A stretch of 64,000 nt of DNA. Origin: Flavisolibacter nicotianae (lineage in GTDB: Bacteria; Bacteroidota; Bacteroidia; Chitinophagales; Chitinophagaceae). Under the pieces are notes generated by a model. The model was not told the DNA's origin and made no database searches. It worked only from the letters and a program-made list of their open reading frames with translations. The stretch is taken from the NCBI RefSeq assembly GCF_003628535.1, contig NZ_RBCI01000004.1:186001-250000 (forward strand). The letters are read 5' to 3'. The position numbers were made by a program, and so were the translations under genes. This document shows, one piece after another, positions 35,992-44,438 of this stretch; the stretch's first letter is position 1; each line of letters opens with the position of its first letter.

Positions 35992-36528
35992 TTAGTATTG
36001 TTGCCGTCTTGTTTTGATCTCTATGTAGTTTACCAGTTGCCGCTGGTAACCGATCATCAGCAGGCCGATAACAATTTCTCCAGCATGCACCAGGATCATA
36101 CTATAATCAAACGCCTCGAATCCGCTGTAGAGGCCCCTGGTCATTTGTTTGTATTGAAACCACTTAGTCAGTCCCCTGATCACTAGCGGGACGGCCTCCG
36201 TGATAATAAGAAGTGCAACGACCAGTATCGATATACTGATTACCGTAGACCGGTGAATATTAAAAGGGATGGGATCCTGCGGTAAGTTATCCAGTATCCT
36301 GAGCCTTTCCATAACCCATTCGGTTTTGAAAATAAACCCATACGCAACAACAAAATAAACAAGAAGGGTCAGGAATGATATTAAAAATGTAGAAATTGCG
36401 CCGGATACATCTCTGTCACCAAAGCTGTAAAAGACACTCAATAAAGTCGGTAGTGAAAGAACAATGTCTTTGACGAAATAAATCCCTAACACTTTAAGGA
36501 TAACGGTAAACAATGATTTTGCTGTCAT
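35992..36528 (-). CDS. Integral membrane protein of unknown function
   Basis: A 178-residue protein with four hydrophobic segments (residues about 8-30, 45-68, 95-118, 145-165). It contains FIFKTEWVMERLRILDN between helices and a basic C-terminal tail (IEIKTRRQQY). The same open frame continues upstream for 186 codons, but that part has no membrane or domain character, so the ATG at 36528 is used. I do not recognise the family. Confidence 0.6.
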   Translation of the reverse strand: MTAKSLFTVILKVLGIYFVKDIVLSLPTLLSVFYSFGDRDVSGAISTFLISFLTLLVYFVVAYGFIFKTEWVMERLRILDNLPQDPIPFNIHRSTVISISILVVALLIITEAVPLVIRGLTKWFQYKQMTRGLYSGFEAFDYSMILVHAGEIVIGLLMIGYQRQLVNYIEIKTRRQQY

Positions 36529-36749
36529 GTTAGTTATGGTTTGAAGAGGCAAAAGAATCCGAGTGGTTGGATATTTCCGCCGCGGCAGCTGGCCCGGTTT
36601 ACTGTTGAAAGTAAGAATTTTTGTTAATCCATTTCCGTCCGGCCACGACAACTGCCAATAATAGCACATAACCGATTGCCCGATGTCCGGTACCACGTGC
36701 AGCAATTCGCTTGTTGCCGGCCGTTTTCTTTCAAGGAAATGTACCTGGG

Positions 36750-39200
36750 CTATTCCGCCTTTAAGCTTTTCACCGGGTTTGCTTTGGCTGCTTTTATTGC
36801 CTGGAAACTTATCGTTGCAAGCGCGATGATGCCTGCAACCAGTCCGCCTGCTGCAAATATCCACCAACTGATGTCGATGCGGTAAACATAGGACTGCAGC
36901 CATTGGTGCATGTAATACCATGCGATGGGCGTGGCTATGACAAAAGCGATCGTGACCAGCAGGACGAATTCTTTTGAAAACTGGTAAACGATGTTTGCAG
37001 CAGATGCTCCCAATACTTTGCGAATGCCTACTTCTTTTACCCGCTGTACCGCCATGAAGGAGGCTAAGCCATATAACCCGAGACAACTGAGGAAGATCGC
37101 GATGGCGGCAAAAAGTTTATACAACTGTGCTAACTGGACCTCCTGTTTGTAAAAACCGGCAATTTTCTCATCCAAAAACCGGTATTCATAAACATAATTC
37201 GGAAATGTTTGCTCCCATATTTTTTTTATGGATTGCATGGTGGCAGCAATGTTTGTTGTTGCCAGCTTTATTGATGCCTGCCGGTACATCGTATTATTTG
37301 TGGCAATAAGCAATGGTGCAAGATGATTGCGCAACGACCTGTCGTTGAAATCTTTCAATACGCCAACAACAGGGCATTTGATCAGCCCACCCATCATGCT
37401 TACTTCTTTATTCAATATGTCTTCCGGCTTTTTAAGCCCTAAATTTTTTACGAATGATTCATTCACCAGGAATTCTTTTGTCCAACCGGAAGGTTGCAGA
37501 TTTCTTCCGGCTACCAGTTGTAATTTATACGTCGGAACAAATTCATTGTCGGCGAATTTGGTAATGGCCTGGAAATCTGCATCCTTTATCGCATTGTCAA
37601 ACTTGAAAGTGGTAAACTTATTATTATCATCTTCAGCCGGGGTGTTGGAACTGAAGCTTACGGCCTTCACACCGTTTATCGACAATAACTGCTGGCGCAA
37701 ATAGTCCTGCGTACTATCCGGGCGGTAAGGAATAGTGACAATGGCGTCTTTGTCGAATCCCAAGGGCTGATCCATAAAATAATCCATCTGCTGTACAATG
37801 ATGAATGTTCCGATGATGAGCACTTGTGCAACGATGAATTGAAACACCACCAATCCTCTTCGTAATGAAATTCCCTTTGCGGTGTTTACCGTGACTTTAC
37901 TCTTTAAAGCATTAATCGGGTTGAAACGTGACAAAACAACAGAAGGGTAGAAACCGGCAAGTGCGGTTACGACAACTGTGACCGCCAAGAGACATAAAAT
38001 AATTGGAGGATTGTGGAATAAGCTGAATGAAAGGGAAAGTTCTAAAAGTTGATTTACAAAAGGCAATGCAAGCGTTGTTAAAGCCGTTGCCAGCACGACA
38101 GCGCTTATCACGATCAAAAACGTTTCAGCGATGAACTGGATCTGTAATTGCGATTTATTACTTCCCAAAACCTTGCGCACACCTACTTCTTTTGCACGAT
38201 TAACTGCTTGTGCGGTGGAGAGGTTAACAAAATTTACACAGGCGATCAGGAGGATGAATGCGGCAATCAGCCACAGTACGTTCACCAGTTCATGACCGAT
38301 TGTTTTGTTACTGAAGTTACCTACCTCCGCATCGTAATGCACCGCTTGTAATGGCTGTACAACATAATTATCCTTGTTGGCAGCCGGTAGTACGGTTCGT
38401 GCATACGCACGTAATTGATGATTGAAATTGTCGACAGAATGACCCGGCGGCAACAAAACATAGCAACCTAAATCAGCCGAAGTTCCATTCCAATCCGGTT
38501 GTGCAAAACCGTATTGCTTATCCCCGGTAAAATCTGTCCCCCACGCAACCACCAATTTTAGCTGAAAGTCCGTATTTGCCGGTATAGTGGCAAGAATGCC
38601 TGAAACCTTCAGCGCTACCGGCGGGAATTGGAACAGTCCTGCCTGCATGCTATAAAATCCCGTTAGCTTAATGGTTTTACCCACTGCTGTTTTCCAGTTG
38701 CCAAAATAGGTTTCTGCAATCTCCTTTGTCAACAATACATTGTTCGGATCGTTTAATGACGCATACGAACCTGCCAGCAAGGGAAAATTAAAGATGCGGA
38801 AGAAGGAAGGACTTGTATAAAATACACCGCTTCCTTCTTTAAAATTCTTTACAGGCGTTCCATTATCATCCAGGACCTGCAACTCGTCGTTGTGGCTTGC
38901 ATAAACCGGCGCTACCTGCTCCAGTTGAGGAAAAGCCGCTTTCAAGCCCTGTGGCATGGGAAAAGGAACATTTTTGCCATAGGAAACGGTTCCTGCATTT
39001 GCATGGTGAGATTCAGTCAACACACGGCAGATGCGGTCTTTGTGCGTGTGAAAATTATCGAAGCTGGTTTGAAATTGTATGATCATAAAGATGACCATAC
39101 ATACGGCAATGCCGACAGCCAGGCCGGCGATATTGATTAGTGTGTAGTTCCTGTTGCGGGTCAAACTTCTGAACGCTGTTTTGAAATAGTTTTTGAACAT
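36750..39200 (-). CDS. Orphan ABC-type FtsX/MacB-like permease, 8 TM
   Basis: An 816-residue paralogue of the seven permeases at 48-64 kb, here without an adaptor or ATPase gene beside it. It has the duplicated layout: TM1 (about 20-42), MacB-type periplasmic domain, three TMs ending in ACVNFVNLSTAQAVNRAKE-type sequence with KEVGVRKVLGS, then TM5, a second periplasmic domain, and three TMs with KEVGIRKVLGA. It ends in NPVKSLKAE, the same tail as the others. The CTGTATCAAAAGCGTACA box lies 98 nt upstream, shared with the main locus. Confidence 0.9.
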   Translation of the reverse strand: MFKNYFKTAFRSLTRNRNYTLINIAGLAVGIAVCMVIFMIIQFQTSFDNFHTHKDRICRVLTESHHANAGTVSYGKNVPFPMPQGLKAAFPQLEQVAPVYASHNDELQVLDDNGTPVKNFKEGSGVFYTSPSFFRIFNFPLLAGSYASLNDPNNVLLTKEIAETYFGNWKTAVGKTIKLTGFYSMQAGLFQFPPVALKVSGILATIPANTDFQLKLVVAWGTDFTGDKQYGFAQPDWNGTSADLGCYVLLPPGHSVDNFNHQLRAYARTVLPAANKDNYVVQPLQAVHYDAEVGNFSNKTIGHELVNVLWLIAAFILLIACVNFVNLSTAQAVNRAKEVGVRKVLGSNKSQLQIQFIAETFLIVISAVVLATALTTLALPFVNQLLELSLSFSLFHNPPIILCLLAVTVVVTALAGFYPSVVLSRFNPINALKSKVTVNTAKGISLRRGLVVFQFIVAQVLIIGTFIIVQQMDYFMDQPLGFDKDAIVTIPYRPDSTQDYLRQQLLSINGVKAVSFSSNTPAEDDNNKFTTFKFDNAIKDADFQAITKFADNEFVPTYKLQLVAGRNLQPSGWTKEFLVNESFVKNLGLKKPEDILNKEVSMMGGLIKCPVVGVLKDFNDRSLRNHLAPLLIATNNTMYRQASIKLATTNIAATMQSIKKIWEQTFPNYVYEYRFLDEKIAGFYKQEVQLAQLYKLFAAIAIFLSCLGLYGLASFMAVQRVKEVGIRKVLGASAANIVYQFSKEFVLLVTIAFVIATPIAWYYMHQWLQSYVYRIDISWWIFAAGGLVAGIIALATISFQAIKAAKANPVKSLKAE

Positions 39201-39516
39201 AAACTGGCTGTATTGGGTTTCAAAGGCACGATTGAAATACCGTTTTACTATCTAGTTGAACATCAATTTATTGGCTTCACCCGAAGCAAGCAATGTGTAC
39301 GCTTTTGATACAGTGTTGTTCGTTTTTGTTACAAGCAACAGGAATCCTTGGCAACCTGGCGGGCAACTAGTGTGGGTCCAACGTGATTGCTGTCAATCAT
39401 AAAACCTTGCATTTACATGTAGCCTTTCGGCAATTCAGTTGAGAATAAATAAACTGGCGCCGTATTCGTTAAGCTGAATAGAATGACGTCCGGTTAGGTT
39501 TGCAGCAAGGGACTGT
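39201..39516. other. Gene-free upstream region of the orphan permease
   Basis: No coding sequence supported. It contains the minus-strand box at 39296-39315 shared with the permease locus. The remainder shows no feature I can name. Confidence 0.6.
39296..39315 (-). promoter_or_regulatory. Permease-associated upstream box, copy 3
   Basis: On the minus strand this reads CACTGTATCAAAAGCGTACA, 18 of 20 identical to the copy at 45891-45910, and in the same orientation relative to its gene. The start codon is 96 nt downstream. Confidence 0.55.
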
Positions 39517-39780
39517 TTAGCGACCAGCAGCTAATGTTTTGATCTCAACGCTTATGATATGGATAGCAGATTCGCCGATATTTTCTACTGCATGGGTCTT
39601 TAACCCATCAGACCAGATAGCAAGCGATGGAGATGCCACCAAAGTGTCAAGTTATTCCGGCCATTCTTTGCTGTTTGCAAGGTTGCCTGTCTTAATTTGG
39701 AAGCTTTGAATAATTTGGAGGTTGCCGGCTGCGCTCAACGGTAACCACTTGCCAATGTACTTGTTGTGCGTGGCTTCTAA
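39517..39780 (-). pseudogene. Possible remnant of a cupin gene (C-terminal part)
   Basis: The minus frame from 39651 to the stop at 39517 encodes LAIWSDGLKTHAVENIGES and continues AIHIISVEIK, much like the last beta-strands of small cupins (THAVENIG-HVISVEIK). An in-frame stop at 39652-39654 interrupts the frame, and the upstream part (LEATHNKYIGKW, SFQIKTGNLANSKEWPE) lacks the first cupin histidine motif. It therefore looks like a decayed, truncated gene. Chance resemblance cannot be excluded. Confidence 0.35.
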
Positions 39781-39799
39781 TGAGAGGACAATTAAATCA

Positions 39800-40249
39800 T
39801 CAGTTAATTGACACGATTGTCGCTTGCCGTGCAGTTAATTTCCAGCTGCCTTCTTCTTTTGTCCAAATGTTGGTGAAGCGTCTTTTCACGGCTTTTCCGG
39901 CATCTTGTGTAGTCCCTTGGGGAATGAGTGTTTCCAATCCCATCACCACGGCAATGCCATTTATAAAAGCCACGTGTTCGATTTGTCTTTCAAACATCGA
40001 ATAATTGATTTTTCCACCCTTGACCCTGTCGATTACCTGTCGAAATCCAACAATTGCATTTTCCGGATTTAGTACAACAATCTTTCTTGACATCAACCGG
40101 GATAGCTCCGCCGTGTCACTTTTCAAGATCGCCTCCCTTTCCATGTCCTCATGCTTTCTGATCATAGACTCTTCTGATTGCTGAGAAAAAGAAAGGTTTG
40201 CCAGGAATAAATTAAAGGCAACTACCAGCGACAATTTTGCAATTTTCAT
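39800..40249 (-). CDS. Secreted NTF2-like (SnoaL/DUF4440) protein
   Basis: A 149-residue protein with a signal peptide ending near ANLSFSQ. The mature part follows the NTF2-like fold of DUF4440: an N-terminal helix (MIRKHEDMEREAILKSDTAEL), RKIVVLNPENAIVG, HVAFINGIAVVMGLETLIP and RRFTNIWTKEEGSWKLTARQATIV. No catalytic residues are evident; proteins of this class bind small ligands or are of unknown function. Confidence 0.85.
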   Translation of the reverse strand: MKIAKLSLVVAFNLFLANLSFSQQSEESMIRKHEDMEREAILKSDTAELSRLMSRKIVVLNPENAIVGFRQVIDRVKGGKINYSMFERQIEHVAFINGIAVVMGLETLIPQGTTQDAGKAVKRRFTNIWTKEEGSWKLTARQATIVSIN

Positions 40250-40420
40250 GGTTGATATTTATGGGTCATCAATAACGCACAACAATTAACGGCTTTAGGA
40301 TAGGGTGGCAGTCCGTGACGCGTTAGCCTAAATTTAATTCATGAGGTGAATTGAGGTATTCTGTACGGCATTTATTCGTCGGCCGCCATATCGCAAACTC
40401 GCTCTTGCCGCCTGCGGTTC

Positions 40421-40918
40421 TTAATCCCGGCGATTGATTTGGCGTAAAAACTCGGCCAACTCGTTTGCCTTTTGTGTTCCTAGTACAACCTTATTTCCTG
40501 ACTTCAGGTGAAGCTGTAGCCCTTTGTCACCGGCAACATTGTAGATGGTCCCATACGACGTCAGTCGCCATCCGTATCCTATGAAACCAAATCTGATGAT
40601 TTCCGCTTTGACAATTTCGCTCCAGGCGAACTTTCGGTAGGTCTTCTGAAATGGTTTCCACTTATAATACACACCATCATCAGTCATCAGGGTCTCTAGC
40701 TTTACCTGGTATAAGAGAACCAACAGAACAAGTATGAAGAGAGTAATAACTAGTAAAGCAGCGTTCGAAGCCGGTTTGTCGCCGAACGGTCTGCCGAAGA
40801 TGATTTGCTGGATATCAGCATAGACAAACAGCCCCAGCAGCGCAAAGAAAAGAATGTAAATAAAATACGTCCATCTTTGTCGAAACTGTTGTTGTTCTTC
40901 AAATCTGATGCTGCTCAT
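40421..40918 (-). CDS. Membrane protein with PH-like cytoplasmic domain
   Basis: A 165-residue protein with two close membrane helices (about 18-36 and 52-70) followed by a beta-rich C-terminal domain (MTDDGVYYKWKPFQKTYRKF, WSEIVKAEII, LQLHLKSGNKVVLGTQKANEL). This is the layout of bacterial PH-domain/DUF6141-like membrane proteins. Function unknown. Confidence 0.65.
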   Translation of the reverse strand: MSSIRFEEQQQFRQRWTYFIYILFFALLGLFVYADIQQIIFGRPFGDKPASNAALLVITLFILVLLVLLYQVKLETLMTDDGVYYKWKPFQKTYRKFAWSEIVKAEIIRFGFIGYGWRLTSYGTIYNVAGDKGLQLHLKSGNKVVLGTQKANELAEFLRQINRRD

Positions 40919-41125
40919 AACTTGGCTATTATACTTTTAGAACTGCGATTTCACCATTGCAGGCAACGAAAATGGACTTGACGTTTCCGCAATATTCCGA
41001 GGTTCGTCAGTCCTGAACTGTTGAGAATAAATGTACAAAAGTTGTTGATCGTTTCTTTTGTTCGCCTGCGCTCGGCCTGGTGGAACTGAAGATGGACGAC
41101 AAGCCTGCGGCCGGTGGCTTGCTCT

Positions 41126-41476
41126 TCATCGCGGCAGATACAGCAAGTCTTGTTTGACCGAACGAATGATTTGTGCTTCCCTGTCAGCGTCGGTTTTGAA
41201 CGATTTTGCAGGAAAGTTCAATAGGCTTGTGTTTTCCTCCAGCTTATACTCTTCATCCGTCACCGGTTTCAGCCAGTTAACCACTCCTTTTTCAGTCTTT
41301 ACATTAATAGCAATATGGCCAAAGCTAGTTTTAGGCGAGGCACCGTGCCGGTGTTCTACACCTGGCGGTATTTTCACAACATCACCTGCATGAAGGGTTT
41401 GAAGCCGCTTTCTCCTTTCCCGGCAATATCCTACACCTTCGGTGCAAACCAGGATTTGACCCGCAGAATGCGTATG
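41126..41476 (-). pseudogene. N-terminally truncated cupin gene
   Basis: The frame reads HTHSAGQILVCTEGVGYC, then LHAGDVVKIPPGVEHRHGAS, FGHIAINVKTEKGVVNW and KPVTDEEY, a convincing cupin of the (R)-mandelonitrile-lyase/carboxymuconolactone-associated type. The frame begins with a TAG directly before the first His box, so the N-terminal strands are missing. The break falls at CTAGCTAG, next to the stop of the neighbouring lipoprotein gene. A short product from the internal ATG (41377) could still be made but would lack half the metal site. Confidence 0.65.
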
Positions 41477-41480
41477 CTAG

Positions 41481-42386
41481 CTAGCGGTTGCCGCTTTTGT
41501 CTAAGTTATCTGTAAACCAGTCATAGCCCTCAATTTTCCTATATTCAGCAGGCATATAACTTAATCGTTTCAAAACTTTATGGCGGTCGCTGAATGGAAG
41601 GTTATTCGATACAATCAGTTTTCCTGTCTTCTCACCTTTGTCATTCTTCTCATAATAGATATACTCTACTGTATCAACTGCTTCTTTATTCCACTTATAC
41701 TTGTACATTTCTGTTTCATCGGGATGACCGTAACAAACACCTCGAACAATTTGCTCTTTTGGAGAAAAAGTCGGATTGATAAATTCTATGCTACTGGAAT
41801 ACGATTTTTTGTCCGCTCGTAGCAAGAAAACATTGCTAAAAGCCTTCAGGCAGCAGCCGTTGCTACCGTACCAGTTTACGACAAAGTCTTTCAAGCCATC
41901 GCCGTTAATGTCACGAATTGTATCTCCAGTGTATTCCAACTTACCTTGTTCATAGAAGAGAACTTTTTGAACCTGTTTATTTGTCGTTGAGAAAATGTCA
42001 ATGTAAACAGAACTTGGCGTTGTTCTTCTAACAATCAAATGCGGAAACTGATGTGAAAAATAAAACCCACTGCTTATATCAACTTTGACCTGATATGAAC
42101 TATCAGGTATTGTTGCAACGTAACTCTTTTTAAATCTATCTCGTGCCTTGCGTTGCTCAGCAATTTTAATTGCTTCGCTTAAAACTTTGTCGTCGTATAG
42201 ACTGTCAAAGTTCTCTTGTTCTTCAATCATTTCACTTTTTTGCAATCGTTCCTGCTTGCCAGTGTCAACAGATGTTTTTGTCGTGTCGGTGTGATTAGTA
42301 GCAATTGTTTTATTCTCGTCTACTTGTTCGCACGAAATGAACAGTAAAATTATTGTATTTGCAAAAAGTTGGGTTATTGTCTTCAT
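41481..42386 (-). CDS. Lipoprotein with FG-GAP/VCBS-like motif
   Basis: A 301-residue protein with a lipoprotein signal (IILLFISCEQ, Cys near 19), a Thr/Lys/Glu-rich spacer, then a beta-rich body. DTIRDINGDGLKDFVVNWYG matches the calcium-binding DxNxDGxxD pattern of FG-GAP/VCBS repeats. Several Cys residues (GSNGCCLK) occur. It resembles XAC2610-type secreted proteins. Codon use and AT content are higher than in surrounding core genes, suggesting acquisition. Confidence 0.65.
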   Translation of the reverse strand: MKTITQLFANTIILLFISCEQVDENKTIATNHTDTTKTSVDTGKQERLQKSEMIEEQENFDSLYDDKVLSEAIKIAEQRKARDRFKKSYVATIPDSSYQVKVDISSGFYFSHQFPHLIVRRTTPSSVYIDIFSTTNKQVQKVLFYEQGKLEYTGDTIRDINGDGLKDFVVNWYGSNGCCLKAFSNVFLLRADKKSYSSSIEFINPTFSPKEQIVRGVCYGHPDETEMYKYKWNKEAVDTVEYIYYEKNDKGEKTGKLIVSNNLPFSDRHKVLKRLSYMPAEYRKIEGYDWFTDNLDKSGNR

Positions 42387-43010
42387 ACTGCTATTGCTAA
42401 CGGAGAGGACTTGCCGAAGTACCGAATTTCACTACCCTGTCGCTTGGACAAAGGTATACTGCATAATAGACGTTCAAAAGCCAGGCCCTTATTCTATAGC
42501 CAGCCCTTTGCCAGGCAATGTAGGAGGCATACTAACGACATACAATCAAAATCGTAACCATAATCAATGCAAATAACAACCATTGAGCCGCACATAAACT
42601 ATTCGAAAATCGAATAAGATTGTTAACCTTATTCGATTTTGCTATTTTCTAAAAGCGGTAATATTCCAGCTGTAGCATACCCTCCAAGCACATATCGACG
42701 AGCAATCGAATTCACACCTCTTATTTTGTCGATTTTAATTCTTAGATATATTCTTATAAATAAGATAATTAAAAAACAGACAGGCAAAATATTTGTAAGT
42801 GTCATGCTTTCTGTTAATTGATTTGCGTGATCGCAACATCAGGTTATAAACTGCTAGATAATCCTTGCAAAAAGGACAGTTTGTTTAAGTTGCGGGCAAG
42901 AGTCTCATTAACAAATTACCCGAAACCAACCACCTTTTCTACAAGCTTTATTTGCACTACAATGCTGTTTCGATTTATGTCTCGAATCATTTCGTTAATT
43001 CGCACGCCGC
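42387..43010. other. AT-rich gene-poor stretch
   Basis: No convincing gene. The sequence from about 42540 to 42830 is markedly AT-rich. It contains a strong hairpin (42605-42641) but no recognisable transposase or integrase remnant. It separates the accessory lipoprotein from the histidine kinase gene. Confidence 0.6.
42606..42640. terminator. 13-bp perfect inverted repeat (hairpin)
   Basis: AAAATCGAATAAG and CTTATTCGATTTT flank a 9-nt loop. A-runs and T-runs at the ends allow terminator activity in either direction, but it could also be a protein-binding dyad or element end. Confidence 0.45.
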
Positions 43011-44351
43011 TTACGAAAACTGCATCACGAAAACGGTTCCCTGGCCTTCCTTCGATTGCACCTGGATGGTTCCCTTGTGCAACATCACGATCTGCTTGCA
43101 GAGGCTCAGGCCAATGCCGCTGCCGCTTTTCTTGGTGCTGAAAAAGGGGATGAAAATCTTGTCCATCACTTCTTCGGGCATGCCCTGCCCGTTGTCGGCT
43201 ACTTTGAGGATGATCTTGCGTTCGAGTGTCTGGTCGGCAGAAAGGATAATTTTGGGATGCGTTGTTTCTTTGACGGCCTCCAGCGCATTGACAATAAGAT
43301 TGATAAAAACCTGTTCCAGCAAGTTGATATCCGCCTGCATCTGGAGGTCGGGGTTTTTGAGGATGATTTCCAGTTCCGTTCCTTTTTGCTCAAACGTGGG
43401 CTGCATCAACTGGTGCAGGTTGGCAAACAGTTCCCGCACATAAATTTTCTTCAGGTTCAGCTTTGTGATCTTGTTCAGGCTGCGATAAGTTTCGGCAAAT
43501 TTCAACAGCCCTTCGCTGCGCCGCTTGATGGTGTCGATGCCCAGCTCGAGGTCTTCCACGGCGTCATCCTCGATCTGCGCACTGGCCAGCTGTAGCCGGT
43601 TTTTCAGCGTTTCGGCCAGCGAGGAAATCGGCGCTACCGAATTCATGATCTCGTGGGTCATCACGCTGAGCAGCTTTTGCCAGGCCTTCGATTCGGTTTC
43701 GTCCAGCGCTTCGTTGACATTTTGAAAGGCGATCAGTTTCGACTTTTTGTTGTTGATCTGGAAAGCAGAGGCGGAGAGGAGCGCCTTGAAGGTTGTTTTC
43801 TCCAGGTGAATGGTGACGATCTTTGTTTCGGCTGGACTGATGGTTTGCAGTTCTTCAAACAGCACATTGTTTCGCCGGCTCAGCGACTGGATCGTCTTCA
43901 GGTACGGGACTTCAAGCATCCGCTTCAGCGTTTCATTCATCCAGATCACTTCACCGCTTTCCACTTCGTACGACAGGATGCCCGTATCCACCAGTTCAAG
44001 GATTTTCTGGAGGTATTGGTACTGGGTTTCTTTTTCCTTGCTGATCACCTTGAAAGTGGTGTTGATTTCGTTGAAACCCTGGCGCAGCGGCTGGATATCG
44101 GCCGAGGCATGCTTCACGTCGAAATAGCGGGAAAAATCGCGGTAGTGCACTGCCTCCAAAAACTGGTTGACCTCTTCGTGCGTCTTTCGCTGAAAACGGA
44201 AAAATTCCACCATCTGGTAAATCAGGAAGGGCGTCAAAAGCGCCGCCCAGAGGTACCATCCTTTAACCAGGAAAAATGAGGTCAGTGCCAGGGAAGCAAA
44301 AAGCAGGATGGTGCGAAGTAAAATGCGGTTGTATGAAAGATTTGCTGTCAT
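43011..44351 (-). CDS. Sensor histidine kinase (NtrB/NtrY-like)
   Basis: A 446-residue membrane kinase. Two helices (about 10-45) anchor it with almost no periplasmic loop, then a HAMP-like/PAS region (ILELVDTGILSYEVESGEVIWMNE). HisKA has His233 in LLSVMTHEIMNSVAPISSLAETL. HATPase_c shows the N box (FINLIVNALEA), G1 (KVADNGQGMPEE), F (IFIPFFS) and G2 (SGSGIGLSLCKQI). It lies 87 nt downstream of the NtrC-type regulator gene and is surely its partner. The lack of a sensory domain outside suggests it senses in the membrane or cytoplasm. Confidence 0.92.
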   Translation of the reverse strand: MTANLSYNRILLRTILLFASLALTSFFLVKGWYLWAALLTPFLIYQMVEFFRFQRKTHEEVNQFLEAVHYRDFSRYFDVKHASADIQPLRQGFNEINTTFKVISKEKETQYQYLQKILELVDTGILSYEVESGEVIWMNETLKRMLEVPYLKTIQSLSRRNNVLFEELQTISPAETKIVTIHLEKTTFKALLSASAFQINNKKSKLIAFQNVNEALDETESKAWQKLLSVMTHEIMNSVAPISSLAETLKNRLQLASAQIEDDAVEDLELGIDTIKRRSEGLLKFAETYRSLNKITKLNLKKIYVRELFANLHQLMQPTFEQKGTELEIILKNPDLQMQADINLLEQVFINLIVNALEAVKETTHPKIILSADQTLERKIILKVADNGQGMPEEVMDKIFIPFFSTKKSGSGIGLSLCKQIVMLHKGTIQVQSKEGQGTVFVMQFS

Positions 44352-44438
44352 AGTTGATCGGTGTGTCTGTCATCCGGTTTCACTAAAGGAATCTGTTTAT
44401 TCTAGATACAAGAACACAGGGCACAAAGTCTCGTGATG

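Noticed and set aside
36529-37086. Upstream extension of the membrane protein at 35992-36528
   Set aside because: The extension overlaps the permease gene and has Arg/His/Cys-rich shadow-frame composition.
42606-42640. Insertion-sequence end or attachment site
   Set aside because: Only one hairpin is present, with no partner repeat or transposase remnant nearby.
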